Assembly: GCF_001417735.1 (NCBI RefSeq)
Contig: NZ_BBUZ01000037.1
Coordinates: 1-64,000 of the forward strand
DNA: 64,000 nucleotides
Origin: Streptomyces sp. NBRC 110028
GTDB lineage: Bacteria > Actinomycetota > Actinomycetes > Streptomycetales > Streptomycetaceae
Reading direction: 5' to 3'
In this document: positions 56,954 to 64,000 of the stretch, piece by piece
How the letters are laid out: each line of letters begins with the position of its first letter
Numbering within the stretch: the first letter of the stretch is position 1
Program-made: the position numbers and the translations under genes
Notes under the pieces: model-generated
The model's input: the letters and a program-made list of their open reading frames with translations, nothing else
Databases searched by the model: none
Told to the model about the DNA's origin: nothing

Positions 56954-58210
56954 GTGAGCGATGAGACGACGAAGACGATGGCGTCCTCGGCGGGTGGCGG
57001 CGGACAGCGGGTGGTGATCGTCGGCGCGGGCATGGCGGGGGTGCAGACCGCGGTCGCGCTGCGGGAGCAGGGCTGGACCGGGGAGATCCTGCTGCTGGGC
57101 GCCGAGCCCCATCAGCCGTACGACCGGCCGCCGCTGTCCAAGGCCGTGCTGCTCGGCAAGGCCGAGGGGTCCGCGTTCGACGTGGACTTCGCCGCGCTCG
57201 GCATCGAGCTGCGCCTCGGCGTCCCGGTGACCGGGCTGGACACCGGCGGGCGGACGGTGGGGACCGGATCGGGCCCGATCCCGTACGACGTCCTGGTGAT
57301 CGCCACCGGCGCCGAGCCGATCGCCCTGCCCGGCAGCGAGGACGTGCCGGGCGTCCACCTCCTGCGCACCCTGGACGACGCCGAGCGGCTGCGACCGGTG
57401 CTCGCCGGACAGGGCGAGATCGTGGTGGTCGGGGCGGGCTGGATCGGCGCGGAGTTCGCGACCGCGGCCCGCGAGGCGGGCTGCGCGGTGACGGTCGTGG
57501 AGGCCGCGGACCGGCCGCTGGTCGGCGCCCTCCCGGCGGAGGTCGCCGCCCATATGACCGGCTGGTACGCGGACTACGGCGCCACCCTGGTCACCGGCGC
57601 GCGGGTGACCGCGCTCGACCGGAACGGCCTGCGGCTCGGCGACGGCACCCGGCTGCGGGCCGGTGCGGTGGTCGTCGGCATCGGCGCCCGGCCCGCGACC
57701 GGCTGGCTGGCCGGTTCGGGCGTGGAACTCGCCGAGGACCGGTCCGTCGCCGCCGACGAGGGGCTGCGCACCTCGGCGCCCGACGTGTACGCCGTCGGCG
57801 ACTGCGCGTCCTTCCCCTCCGCCCGCTACGGGACCCGGCTGCTGGTCCACCACTGGGACAACGCGCTCCAGGGGCCGCGGACGGTCGCCGCCAACGTGGT
57901 GGGCAGCCGCACCGCGCACTTCCCCGGCCAGGTCTACGACCCGGTGCCGTACTTCTGGTCCGAGCAGTTCGGGCGGTTCGTGCAGTACGCCGGACACCAC
58001 TCGGACGCCGACGAACTGGTCTGGCGGGGTGACCCGGACGGCGCCGCCTGGTCGGTGTGCTGGCTGCGGGACGGGGTCCTGGTCGCCCTGCTGGCCGTCG
58101 GCCGTCCGCGCGATCTGGCCCAGGGACGCAAGCTGATCGAACGCGGCGCCCGGCTGGACCGGACCCGGGCCACGGATCCGTCGGTGCCGCTGAAGTCGGC
58201 CGTTCTGTGA
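56954..58210 (+). CDS. FAD-dependent ferredoxin/rubredoxin reductase-like oxidoreductase
   Basis: The 418-residue protein has two Rossmann motifs, VVIVGAGMAGVQTAVAL (FAD) and VVVVGAGWIGAEFATAA (NAD(P)H). It also has YDRPPLSKAVL, VYAVGDCASFPS and a C-terminal reductase domain with HHWDNALQG. This is the ferredoxin-NAD(P)+ reductase/rubredoxin reductase family, which feeds P450s or dioxygenases. It could serve the P450 at 50.6 kb, but that is an inference. The start is GTG 56954. Confidence 0.9.
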   Translation: MSDETTKTMASSAGGGGQRVVIVGAGMAGVQTAVALREQGWTGEILLLGAEPHQPYDRPPLSKAVLLGKAEGSAFDVDFAALGIELRLGVPVTGLDTGGRTVGTGSGPIPYDVLVIATGAEPIALPGSEDVPGVHLLRTLDDAERLRPVLAGQGEIVVVGAGWIGAEFATAAREAGCAVTVVEAADRPLVGALPAEVAAHMTGWYADYGATLVTGARVTALDRNGLRLGDGTRLRAGAVVVGIGARPATGWLAGSGVELAEDRSVAADEGLRTSAPDVYAVGDCASFPSARYGTRLLVHHWDNALQGPRTVAANVVGSRTAHFPGQVYDPVPYFWSEQFGRFVQYAGHHSDADELVWRGDPDGAAWSVCWLRDGVLVALLAVGRPRDLAQGRKLIERGARLDRTRATDPSVPLKSAVL

Positions 58211-58321
58211 CCCACCGGTGCCCTGGGGCGGGGGTGCCGGGTTCGGCGGGCCCCGCACCCCGCGGCCCGCGCGGCGGACGCCCGGCTACCCACTGTCAGT
58301 CCCAGATGGCAGGCTTGTTCT

Positions 58322-58687
58322 GTGACCGAGATTGACGCAAAGATCGATGCTCTCGTCCCCGCCTGGCTCACTCTCCCCGACGTCGCCGACCGGCTGGGCG
58401 TCGAGGTGACCCGTGTGAGGCAGCTGGTCAAGGAGGGCCAGCTGATCGCGGTGCGCCGTGGCGAGAACCGGGTGCTGCAGGTGCCCGAGGACTTCGTCGG
58501 TGACGGGAAGGTCGTCAAGGGCCTCGTGGGCACCCTGACCCTCCTCAAGGACGACGGCTTCAGCGACGAGGAGATGCTGGAGTGGCTCTTCACCCCCGAC
58601 CCGAGCCTGCCGGGCACCCCGGCCCAGGCGCTGCGCGAGAATCGCGGCACGGAAGTGAAGCGGCGCGCGCAGGCGCTCGCCGTCTGA
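58322..58687 (+). CDS. Rv2175c-like DNA-binding protein
   Basis: The 121-residue protein has an N-terminal winged helix-turn-helix (LTLPDVADRLGVEVTRVRQLVKEGQLIAVRRG) and a C-terminal helical domain with GLVGTLTLLKDDGFSDEEMLEWLF. It matches my memory of M. tuberculosis Rv2175c, a nucleoid-type protein phosphorylated by PknL. Only a few Thr/Ser lie near its N-terminus (MTEID), where the mycobacterial phosphosite is. It starts with GTG. Confidence 0.85.
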   Translation: MTEIDAKIDALVPAWLTLPDVADRLGVEVTRVRQLVKEGQLIAVRRGENRVLQVPEDFVGDGKVVKGLVGTLTLLKDDGFSDEEMLEWLFTPDPSLPGTPAQALRENRGTEVKRRAQALAV

Positions 58688-58758
58688 CGCCGCCCGCCGT
58701 TCCCTGAACCACCGGGGTCCTGGACCCTTGAGGTTCCCGCACCGTCTCCGAACCACCA

Positions 58759-58810
58759 GGCGTACGGGCCGCACGGCCGCCGTCCCCGGCGGCGCCCCGG
58801 CCCGTACGCC
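58759..58810 (+). terminator. Long nested hairpin between Rv2175c-like gene and thiE
   Basis: GGCGTACGGGCC (58759-58770) pairs with GGCCCGTACGCC (58799-58810), enclosing an inner GCCGCC/GGCGGC stem (58776-58781 with 58788-58793). It is 71 bp after the upstream stop and 25 bp before thiE. It may be a terminator or a thiE leader structure. No TPP motif is seen. Confidence 0.55.
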
Positions 58811-58835
58811 GCACGACCCGGGGGGAAAGCCACCC

Positions 58836-59486
58836 ATGACCGCACGTGAGCAGTTGGCCGACGCCCGCCTCTACCTGTGCACCGACGCGCGCAAGCGCCA
58901 GGGCGACCTGCCGGAGTTCCTGGACGCCGTGCTGGCGGCCGGGGTGGACATCGTCCAGCTGCGGGACAAGGGCATGGAGGCCGCCGAGGAGCTGGACCAC
59001 CTCGCCGTCTTCGCCGACGCCTGCCGCCGCCACGGGAAGCTGCTCGCCGTCAACGACCGGGCGGACGTCGCCCACGCCTCCGGTGCCGACGTGCTCCACC
59101 TGGGCCAGGGCGATCTGCCGGTCCCGGCGGCCCGCGCCATCATCGGGGACGGCCCGCTGATCGGCCGCTCCACGCACGCGGAGGCCGAGGTGGACGCGGC
59201 CCTCGCCGAGCCCGGCGTGGACTACTTCTGCACCGGCCCCTGCTGGCCCACCCCCACCAAGCCGGGCCGCCACGCCCCCGGCCTCTCCCTGGTCCGTCAC
59301 GCGGCCGCGCGGCGCCCGGACCGGCCCTGGTTCGCGATCGGCGGCATCGACGCGTCGAACCTGGACGAGGTGCTGGAGGCGGGAGCGCGCCGGGTCGTCG
59401 TGGTGCGGGCCATCACCGAGGCCGCGGACCCGGCGGCGGCCACGGAAGCGCTGGCGAAGCGCGTCCGAGCGGCAGATGTCCCGTAG
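58836..59486 (+). CDS. thiE: Thiamine phosphate synthase
   Basis: ThiE joins the pyrimidine and thiazole phosphates to thiamine phosphate. The 216-residue TIM barrel has LYLCTDARK, VDIVQLRDKGM, LLAVNDRADVA, HLGQGDLP, IGRSTH and WFAIGGIDASNLDEVLEAGARRVVVVRAI. The ATG at 58836 follows GGGGGGAAAG. It is separated from thiO-thiS-thiG by four kilobases and lacks the riboswitch. Confidence 0.94.
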   Translation: MTAREQLADARLYLCTDARKRQGDLPEFLDAVLAAGVDIVQLRDKGMEAAEELDHLAVFADACRRHGKLLAVNDRADVAHASGADVLHLGQGDLPVPAARAIIGDGPLIGRSTHAEAEVDAALAEPGVDYFCTGPCWPTPTKPGRHAPGLSLVRHAAARRPDRPWFAIGGIDASNLDEVLEAGARRVVVVRAITEAADPAAATEALAKRVRAADVP

Positions 59487-59517
59487 GTGTCGGAGTTGAG
59501 CCCGGCTCGATGAGTCT

Positions 59518-59536
59518 CTGTCCGCATTGCGGACAG
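59518..59536. promoter_or_regulatory. 9-bp palindrome upstream of metF
   Basis: CTGTCCGCA (59518-59526), T, then TGCGGACAG (59528-59536) form a perfect palindrome 70 bp before metF and 31 bp after thiE. It could be a thiE terminator stem or an operator. No SAM riboswitch blocks were seen here. Confidence 0.4.
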
Positions 59537-59606
59537 GATCCCGGCAAAGCCCCCATAATCACGTCGCCGGGTGGGCGACGGCCACCCGGCTGGCTAACCT
59601 TCCGGT

Positions 59607-60524
59607 ATGGCCCTAGGCACCGCTTCCACCAGGACTGATCGAGCCCTTACCGTGCGTGATCTGCTCGCGTCCGGCGAGCAGTCGTATTCCTTCGAATTCT
59701 TCGCCCCGAAAACGGACAGGGGCGAGAACACGCTGTGGAACGCCATCCGCCGACTGGAGGCCGTCTCACCGACCTTCGTCTCCGTGACGTACGGCGCCGG
59801 AGGCTCCTCCCGCGAGGGCACCGTCCGCGCCACCGAGCGCATCGCGACCGAAACCACCCTCACCCCGGTCGCCCATCTGACCGCGGTCAACCACTCCCTC
59901 GCCCAGCTGCGCAACATCATCGGCCAGTACGCCGGGGCCGGGATCCGCAACATGCTCGCCCTGCGCGGCGACCCGCCCGGCGACCCGATGGGGGACTGGG
60001 TCAGGCACCCCGACGGCATCACCTACGCCGCCGAGCTGGTCCGCCTGATCAAGGAGTCGGGAGACTTCTGCGTCGGCGTCGCCGCCTTCCCCGAGATGCA
60101 CCCGCGCTCGACGGACTGGGACACCGACATCCGTCACTTCGTCGACAAGTGCCGCGCGGGCGCCGACTTCGCGATCACCCAGATGTTCTTCTACCCGGAG
60201 GACTATCTGCGGCTGCGCGACCGGGTCGCGGCCTCGGGCTGTACGACACCGATCATCCCTGAGATCATGCCGGTCACGAACGTCAGGCAGATCGAGCGGT
60301 TCGCGCAGCTCAGCAACGCCGCCTTCCCGCCGGAGCTGGCCGAGCGCATCCTGGCGGTCAAGGACGACGCGGCGGCTGTACGCTCGATCGGGATCGACTA
60401 CGCGACAGAGCTGTGCGCGCGGTTGATGGCCGAGGAGATCCCCGGGCTGCACTTCATTACCCTGAACCACTCCACGGCGACGCTGGAAATCTACAAGAAT
60501 CTGGGACTGCACCAGCGGTCCTGA
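59607..60524 (+). CDS. metF: 5,10-methylenetetrahydrofolate reductase
   Basis: MetF reduces methylene-THF to methyl-THF for methionine synthesis. The 305-residue flavoprotein has SFEFFAPKTDRG, VSVTYGAGGS, NMLALRGDPPGDP, DFAITQMFFYPEDY, and IIPEIMPVTN. Length is normal. The ATG is at 59607. It lies downstream of thiE on the same strand; a methionine link to the SAM-riboswitch gene at 11.8 kb is metabolic only. Confidence 0.94.
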   Translation: MALGTASTRTDRALTVRDLLASGEQSYSFEFFAPKTDRGENTLWNAIRRLEAVSPTFVSVTYGAGGSSREGTVRATERIATETTLTPVAHLTAVNHSLAQLRNIIGQYAGAGIRNMLALRGDPPGDPMGDWVRHPDGITYAAELVRLIKESGDFCVGVAAFPEMHPRSTDWDTDIRHFVDKCRAGADFAITQMFFYPEDYLRLRDRVAASGCTTPIIPEIMPVTNVRQIERFAQLSNAAFPPELAERILAVKDDAAAVRSIGIDYATELCARLMAEEIPGLHFITLNHSTATLEIYKNLGLHQRS

Positions 60525-60564
60525 TGACGGCCGCCGAGGGGCAGCCGCACTGAGAGGGGCGGGC

Positions 60565-61554
60565 ATGGGCTGGACGGTCCTCTACATCGCTTTCGGCGTC
60601 GTGGCGCTGTGGCTGTTGGGAGAGGTACTCCTGCAGTACAAGGCGCGGCTGCGCTGGCGGCTGCTGGCCTTCGCCGGCTTTCTGGGCGTCGTCGTCGGGG
60701 TGCTGATCCCCTCGGTGGTGGTGATCGCGATCGGCGCGATCGCCTTCGCGATCGGCCAGACCTACGTCACGCTCTCCTTCCGCCGCGGCTTCGAAAGGGG
60801 CTGGGCGCTGGACGGCGTACCCGGGCTGCCGGGGCTGGGCCGCGGGCGCGAGCGCGGGCCCGGTCCGGGGCCGGACGATCCGGAGCCCGAGCCGGTGCTC
60901 CAGGTCTCGGACCTGGAGGACGTCCAGGTCTCCCGGTCCGAGCCGCCCACCTACCGGCCGGAGCCGCTGCCGGACGACACCAGCGAATACGGCGTCTACG
61001 AGGAGCCGTCCCCGTTCACCCCCGCCTCCGGCGCCTACGCCGACCCGAACGCCGGCTACAGCGCGTACGAGACGTACGCCGGGTACGGCGCGCAGGACGG
61101 CCAGGGCGCTCAGGGGCAGGGTCAGGACCAGGGCCAGGGCTACGGCGACGTGGGCTACGGCCAGGGCCAGGATGTGTACGCGGACGCCGGGCAGTACGGC
61201 TACCAGGACCAGGCGTACGCGGGCTACCAGCAGGACCCGTACGCCGCTTCCCACGACCAGCAGTCCTATGGCCAGCAGCAGCCCTACGGGCAGGCCCAGT
61301 ACCCCGACCCGTACGCGGGCTACCAGCAGGACCCGTACGCCGCCGGTGGGTACGGCGGCGACCACTACGCGGCGGACGCCTCGTACGGCTCCCCGCAGCA
61401 GTACCCCCCGGGCGCCGACGCGATGGAGCCGGGCGGCTCCTGGGTCCCGCAGCAGCGCGAGGGCGACGCCCCGCCCGGCCAGCAGGACCAGCCGCCGTAC
61501 CCCTACCAGCGGCAGGGCTTCCAGCAGGGACACGACGAGCAGTACCGCTTCTAG
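60565..61554 (+). CDS. Membrane protein with Tyr/Gln/Gly-rich repeat tail
   Basis: The 329-residue protein has two N-terminal helices (about 4-22 and 33-60). A short acidic linker follows, then a long low-complexity tail (about 140-329) of YGAQ-, GQGQD- and QQDPYA-type repeats. GYQQDPYAA occurs twice. The tail is prion-like in composition, rich in Tyr, Gln, Gly, Ala and Asp. No family was recognised. The ATG at 60565 follows GAGAGGGG, 40 bp after metF. Confidence 0.8.
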   Translation: MGWTVLYIAFGVVALWLLGEVLLQYKARLRWRLLAFAGFLGVVVGVLIPSVVVIAIGAIAFAIGQTYVTLSFRRGFERGWALDGVPGLPGLGRGRERGPGPGPDDPEPEPVLQVSDLEDVQVSRSEPPTYRPEPLPDDTSEYGVYEEPSPFTPASGAYADPNAGYSAYETYAGYGAQDGQGAQGQGQDQGQGYGDVGYGQGQDVYADAGQYGYQDQAYAGYQQDPYAASHDQQSYGQQQPYGQAQYPDPYAGYQQDPYAAGGYGGDHYAADASYGSPQQYPPGADAMEPGGSWVPQQREGDAPPGQQDQPPYPYQRQGFQQGHDEQYRF

Positions 61555-61564
61555 TACCGCTTCT
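61541..61564 (+). repeat. 12-bp direct tandem duplication at a stop codon
   Basis: AGTACCGCTTCT occurs at 61541-61552 and again at 61553-61564. The first copy ends the preceding gene (TAG 61552-61554). Deleting one copy leaves the same C-terminal YRF and a TGA stop, so the duplication is silent for the protein. Confidence 0.85.
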
Positions 61565-61594
61565 GACGGGGCGCGGACCGGGGAGCGCGGCGCA

Positions 61595-63181
61595 CTACTG
61601 TGAGCCGCGCCAGTCCTGGCCCTCGACGATCAGACCCGCCACCAGCGCCCCCGACATTCCGGCGTGGGCCAGCCCGCCGCCCGGATGGGACCAGCCGCCC
61701 GCCAGATGGAGGCCCGGGAGCCGGGTGAGGTTGGCGGGATGCAGATACCGGCCCCCGGCACCGGCCAGCGCCGGGCCCGGCACGGAGCCGCCCGCGACGC
61801 CGGTGTCGGCGGCGATGTGACGGGGGGTGCGGACCTCGCGCCACAGGATCCGGTCCCGCAGCCCCGGTATGGCCGCCTCGGCGGCCGTGATCAGCCGGTC
61901 CGCGGTCTGCCCGGCGGCCTCCGCGCCGGTCCAGTCGACCGGTCCGTGCGGGGCGACGACCGCGCTGAGAGTGACGGCCTCGTGGCCGTCGTCGGGGCGG
62001 GTCGCGGGATCGTCCGGGCGCAGGACGGTGACGGTGGGGTGAGCGGAGGGCGCGCGCAGGCCATCGCGATCGCCGCTGCCCTTGCCCTCGGTTTCGCCGA
62101 AGACGGCGGTCAGCTCCGCCGCGCGGTCCGGGGTGTGCACCACGGTCCGGTGCACCGCGTCGTCGGGGCGGCCGCCGCGCAGCGCCAGGAAGACGCTGAG
62201 CCGACCGGGCGGACCGCTGCCGGGCCCCCGCCCGGGCGTCACGTCCTCGCCCTCCCGCCAGGGCTCCTGCCCGCCCAGCAGGGCGGGCAGCAGCGCCGGG
62301 TCGATGCCCGCGACCACCACGTCCGCCTCGGCGACCGTGCCGTCGGCCAGCTGGACGCCCGCCGCCCGGCCGTCCTTCTCGACGATGCCGGTGACCTCGG
62401 CCTCGAAGCAGAACTCCACCTTCCGCTTGCCGCAGCGCTCGTACAGCGCGTCGGCGAGCGCCCGCATCCCGCCGCCGACGTACCAGGTGCCGAAGGTCTG
62501 CTCCAGATAGGGCAGCACGGTGGCGCTCGCGGGGGCGGTGCGCGGGTCCAGGCCGTGCGCGAGGGCATGGCTCTCCAGGAAGGCGACGGCCCGCGGGTCC
62601 ACCAGCTCACGCCGCGCCACCTCGGCCAGGGTGGGCGCCCCCGGACGGCCGCCGCCGCGCGCGAAGAGCCCGCCGAACCAGCCACGCCGCACCGGGGCGG
62701 CCGGATACGGATCGCCGCCCAGCGCCTGCCAGTCGGCGCGCAGCGGCTCCTCCAGCAGCGGTCTGCGGGTGGCGTCCCACGCCTCGCGCGCCCGGTTGAC
62801 CAGAGCGCTCCAGCGCTCGCCCGCGCCCGGGCCGAAGGCGCCGTCCAGCGCCCGGAGCACCCCGGCGCGCGAGGCGTTGGGCAGCAGGACGTCCGTGCCG
62901 TCGGCGAAGAGATGCCGCGCCGCCGGGTCGACCTGGGTGAGCCGGACGGTCTGCTCCAGGGTCTCCTTGCCGGTCTTCACGAACAGGTCCCGGTAGACGG
63001 CGGGCAGCCGCAGCAGCCCCGGGCCCGTGTCGAACCGGAAGCCGTCCCGCTCGAACAGCCCCACCGCGCCGCCGTGGGTCCGGCCGCGCTCGTACACCAC
63101 CACCCGGTGGCCCGCGACGGCCAGCCGGGCGGCAGCCGCCATGGCGCCCATCCCGGCGCCGATCACCGCAATCCGTGCCAT
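61595..63181 (-). CDS. CrtI/phytoene desaturase-like FAD oxidoreductase
   Basis: The 528-residue protein has an N-terminal Rossmann motif IAVIGAGMGAMAAAARLAVAGHRVVVYERGR, a GFRFDTGPGLL segment and a C-terminal FAD closing segment GLHLAGGWSHPGGGLAHAGMSG. This is the phytoene dehydrogenase family (also includes carotene ketolases). No other carotenoid genes are near, so the substrate is uncertain. The ATG at 63181 has no strong ribosome site; the frame upstream is not coding. It is convergent with the Tyr/Gln-rich gene. Confidence 0.87.
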   Translation of the reverse strand: MARIAVIGAGMGAMAAAARLAVAGHRVVVYERGRTHGGAVGLFERDGFRFDTGPGLLRLPAVYRDLFVKTGKETLEQTVRLTQVDPAARHLFADGTDVLLPNASRAGVLRALDGAFGPGAGERWSALVNRAREAWDATRRPLLEEPLRADWQALGGDPYPAAPVRRGWFGGLFARGGGRPGAPTLAEVARRELVDPRAVAFLESHALAHGLDPRTAPASATVLPYLEQTFGTWYVGGGMRALADALYERCGKRKVEFCFEAEVTGIVEKDGRAAGVQLADGTVAEADVVVAGIDPALLPALLGGQEPWREGEDVTPGRGPGSGPPGRLSVFLALRGGRPDDAVHRTVVHTPDRAAELTAVFGETEGKGSGDRDGLRAPSAHPTVTVLRPDDPATRPDDGHEAVTLSAVVAPHGPVDWTGAEAAGQTADRLITAAEAAIPGLRDRILWREVRTPRHIAADTGVAGGSVPGPALAGAGGRYLHPANLTRLPGLHLAGGWSHPGGGLAHAGMSGALVAGLIVEGQDWRGSQ

Positions 63182-63435
63182 GCCAGTGACTTTATCCGGC
63201 CCCACCGACAGCCCCGCGCTCGTCCCCAGGCGAACGCTGGGCAGGTGCGCGCGGACTGAGTACCCGTACCTAGTCGCCGAGATGAGTAGGCGCGCGGATG
63301 GGCGGCCACCCCCGTGGACGAGAGAGTGGAGCACACGGAAGGGGCGCGGACCTGACCGCCGACACGGGGCGGCGGTACGGCACGGTGGCCCTTCCGGACG
63401 GGGGAGCCGCCGGGGAATTCGCCCCGGGGGCTCTC

Positions 63436-63480
63436 ACGGGGGAAACACGGGGGAAAGTACGGGGGAAGTACGGGGGGAGG
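63436..63480. repeat. Four ACGGGGGAA tandem units
   Basis: Units begin at 63436, 63447, 63459 and 63470, each ACGGGGG followed by AAAC, AAAGT, AAGT or GAGG, giving an 11-12-bp period. The last unit runs into the stem below. Confidence 0.7.
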
Positions 63481-63530
63481 CGCTGTTCCGAGGCGGGTCG
63501 ATGGGGGTCGAACCGCTCCGGAACAGCGCC
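63479..63530 (-). terminator. 12-bp stem downstream of the TetR-type gene
   Basis: GGCGCTGTTCCG (63479-63490) pairs perfectly with CGGAACAGCGCC (63519-63530) around a 28-nt loop. It is 48 bp beyond the TetR-type stop on the minus strand, so it may be its terminator. Confidence 0.6.
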
Positions 63531-63577
63531 TTCTGTTGCGTGCGGGCGACCGTCGGGCGGCTTACGCGACGGCGGCG

Positions 63578-64000
63578 TCAGCCCGGGGCCGGCGCCCCCT
63601 TGGCCAGGGCTCCGCCCACCCGGCCCTGCAACAGCCGCGACAGGGCGGCGTGGACATCGTCCAGCGACCGCTCCGGCTGGTAGGACTGCCAGTCGAGCGC
63701 GGCCACCAGCACCATCCCGAACAGCGCCGAGGCGGTCAGCGGGATGTCGATGTCGTCGCTCAGCTCCCGCGCCGCCACCCCGGCCCGCAGCTCGGTCTCG
63801 ATCACCGCTATGGCCTGCTGCCTGACCATCATCAGCGTCGACTGCCAGACCCGGTTGGTGCGCCACAGCTCGGCCACGTACAGCTGGGTCAGGGCCGGAT
63901 AGCGGGAGATGAAGTGCAGCCCGGCCCGGACCATGGCGTCCAGCGCGTCCACATGGCTGCCGCCGCGCTCGGCGTTCTCGTCGGCGGCGTTCTGCAGCGA
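63578..64000 (-). CDS. TetR-type transcriptional regulator, partial (5' end outside)
   Basis: Only the C-terminal 140 residues or so are visible; the frame runs through the window edge at 64000 without a stop. The helical ligand-binding region contains HFISRYPALTQLYVAELWRT, MMVRQQAIAVIETELRAGV and ALFGMVLVAALDWQSYQP, which fits TetR/AcrR C-terminal domains. The DNA-binding domain lies outside. It is tandem with the CrtI-like gene on the same strand and could regulate it, but nothing shown proves that. Confidence 0.75.
   Translation of the reverse strand, partial: SLQNAADENAERGGSHVDALDAMVRAGLHFISRYPALTQLYVAELWRTNRVWQSTLMMVRQQAIAVIETELRAGVAARELSDDIDIPLTASALFGMVLVAALDWQSYQPERSLDDVHAALSRLLQGRVGGALAKGAPAPG

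Larger units (their letters stand above)
63182..63577. other. Intergenic region between CrtI-like and TetR-type genes
   Basis: No gene is recognised. It contains four near-identical ACGGGGGAA-type units (63436-63480) and a 12-bp perfect stem (63479-63490 with 63519-63530) listed separately. Upstream of the CrtI-like gene, a TAGGTACGGGTACTCAG segment on the minus strand (about 63252-63275) may be its promoter; it is not assigned. Confidence 0.5.

Noticed and set aside
56438..58258. 606-residue minus-strand open frame including thiO upstream
   Set aside because: It runs antisense to the FAD oxidoreductase and across the TPP riboswitch; only the thiO frame is supported.
57934..58845. 303-residue minus-strand open frame over the Rv2175c-like gene
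   Set aside because: It is antisense to two recognised genes and has no domain.
59490..59606. SAM riboswitch before metF
   Set aside because: None of the conserved core blocks is present; only a short palindrome is seen.

Overview
This window reads as a chromosomal core segment of a Streptomyces or very close relative. The evidence is very high G+C with strong third-position bias, frequent GTG and TTG starts, an actinobacterial cytochrome bc1-aa3 supercomplex (diheme QcrC, long Rieske QcrA, fused-length QcrB, small CtaF), a trp attenuator whose leader peptide has three consecutive Trp codons, and Streptomyces-type families (MacRS, DUF397/XRE pairs, DUF5304, PASTA kinase, Rv2175c-like protein). 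Nothing indicates a plasmid or prophage. No rRNA, tRNA or CRISPR array was recognised.

Layout. 0.4-9.7 kb: ctaC-ctaD-ctaF, an L,D-transpeptidase lipoprotein, a divergent receiver-like gene, then ctaE-qcrC-qcrA-qcrB, which together form the terminal branch of aerobic respiration. 9.9-13.2 kb: trpD, a degenerate tandem repeat array, and a SAM-IV-type riboswitch ahead of a class V aminotransferase. A small MITE-like element sits exactly at the shared stop codons of that gene and a convergent Lrp/RAM gene. 13.4-21.3 kb: rhomboid protease, zinc ribbon and NYN protein, a probable c-di-AMP riboswitch with two tandem NlpC/P60 hydrolases, an HExxH-like lipoprotein, and a PimB-type mannosyltransferase. 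21.4-34.9 kb: acyl-CoA ligase, metallophosphoesterase, SRPBCC protein, ArsA-like protein with an altered P-loop, ROK glucokinase, EEP hydrolase, alpha/beta hydrolase, acyltransferase, MacS/MacR, and a phosphofructokinase carrying PPi-type residues.

35-42.1 kb: a fused anthranilate synthase under trp attenuation, a secreted protein, Uma2, an XRE/DUF397 pair divergent from an ATPase, and class II DAHP synthase. Together with trpD, this window supplies the entry to the shikimate pathway and two steps of tryptophan synthesis. 42.1-47.6 kb is mostly stress and metal genes: bfd behind an iron box, bfr, a SUOX-like protein, PadC/MarR around a perfect palindrome, a lone TnpB element abutting a DUF4396 gene with a CsoR-like operator, and endonuclease IV. 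47.7-50.5 kb: a three-gene operon (helical protein, DUF1023-like hydrolase, lipoprotein) of locally lower G+C, which is the least explained block here. 50.6-63.2 kb: P450, PASTA kinase, AHSA1-like protein, TPP-riboswitch thiO-thiS-thiG, ferredoxin reductase, Rv2175c-like protein, thiE, metF, a Tyr/Gln/Gly-rich membrane protein and a CrtI-like oxidoreductase. The window ends inside a TetR-type regulator.

The most useful second looks are the 47.7-50.5 kb operon, the CsoR-like operator with DUF4396 and the TnpB insertion, the MITE at overlapping stop codons, the PPi-type phosphofructokinase and the ArsA-like protein with a broken P-loop. Starts were chosen by ribosome-binding site and family alignment from memory; no database search was run.
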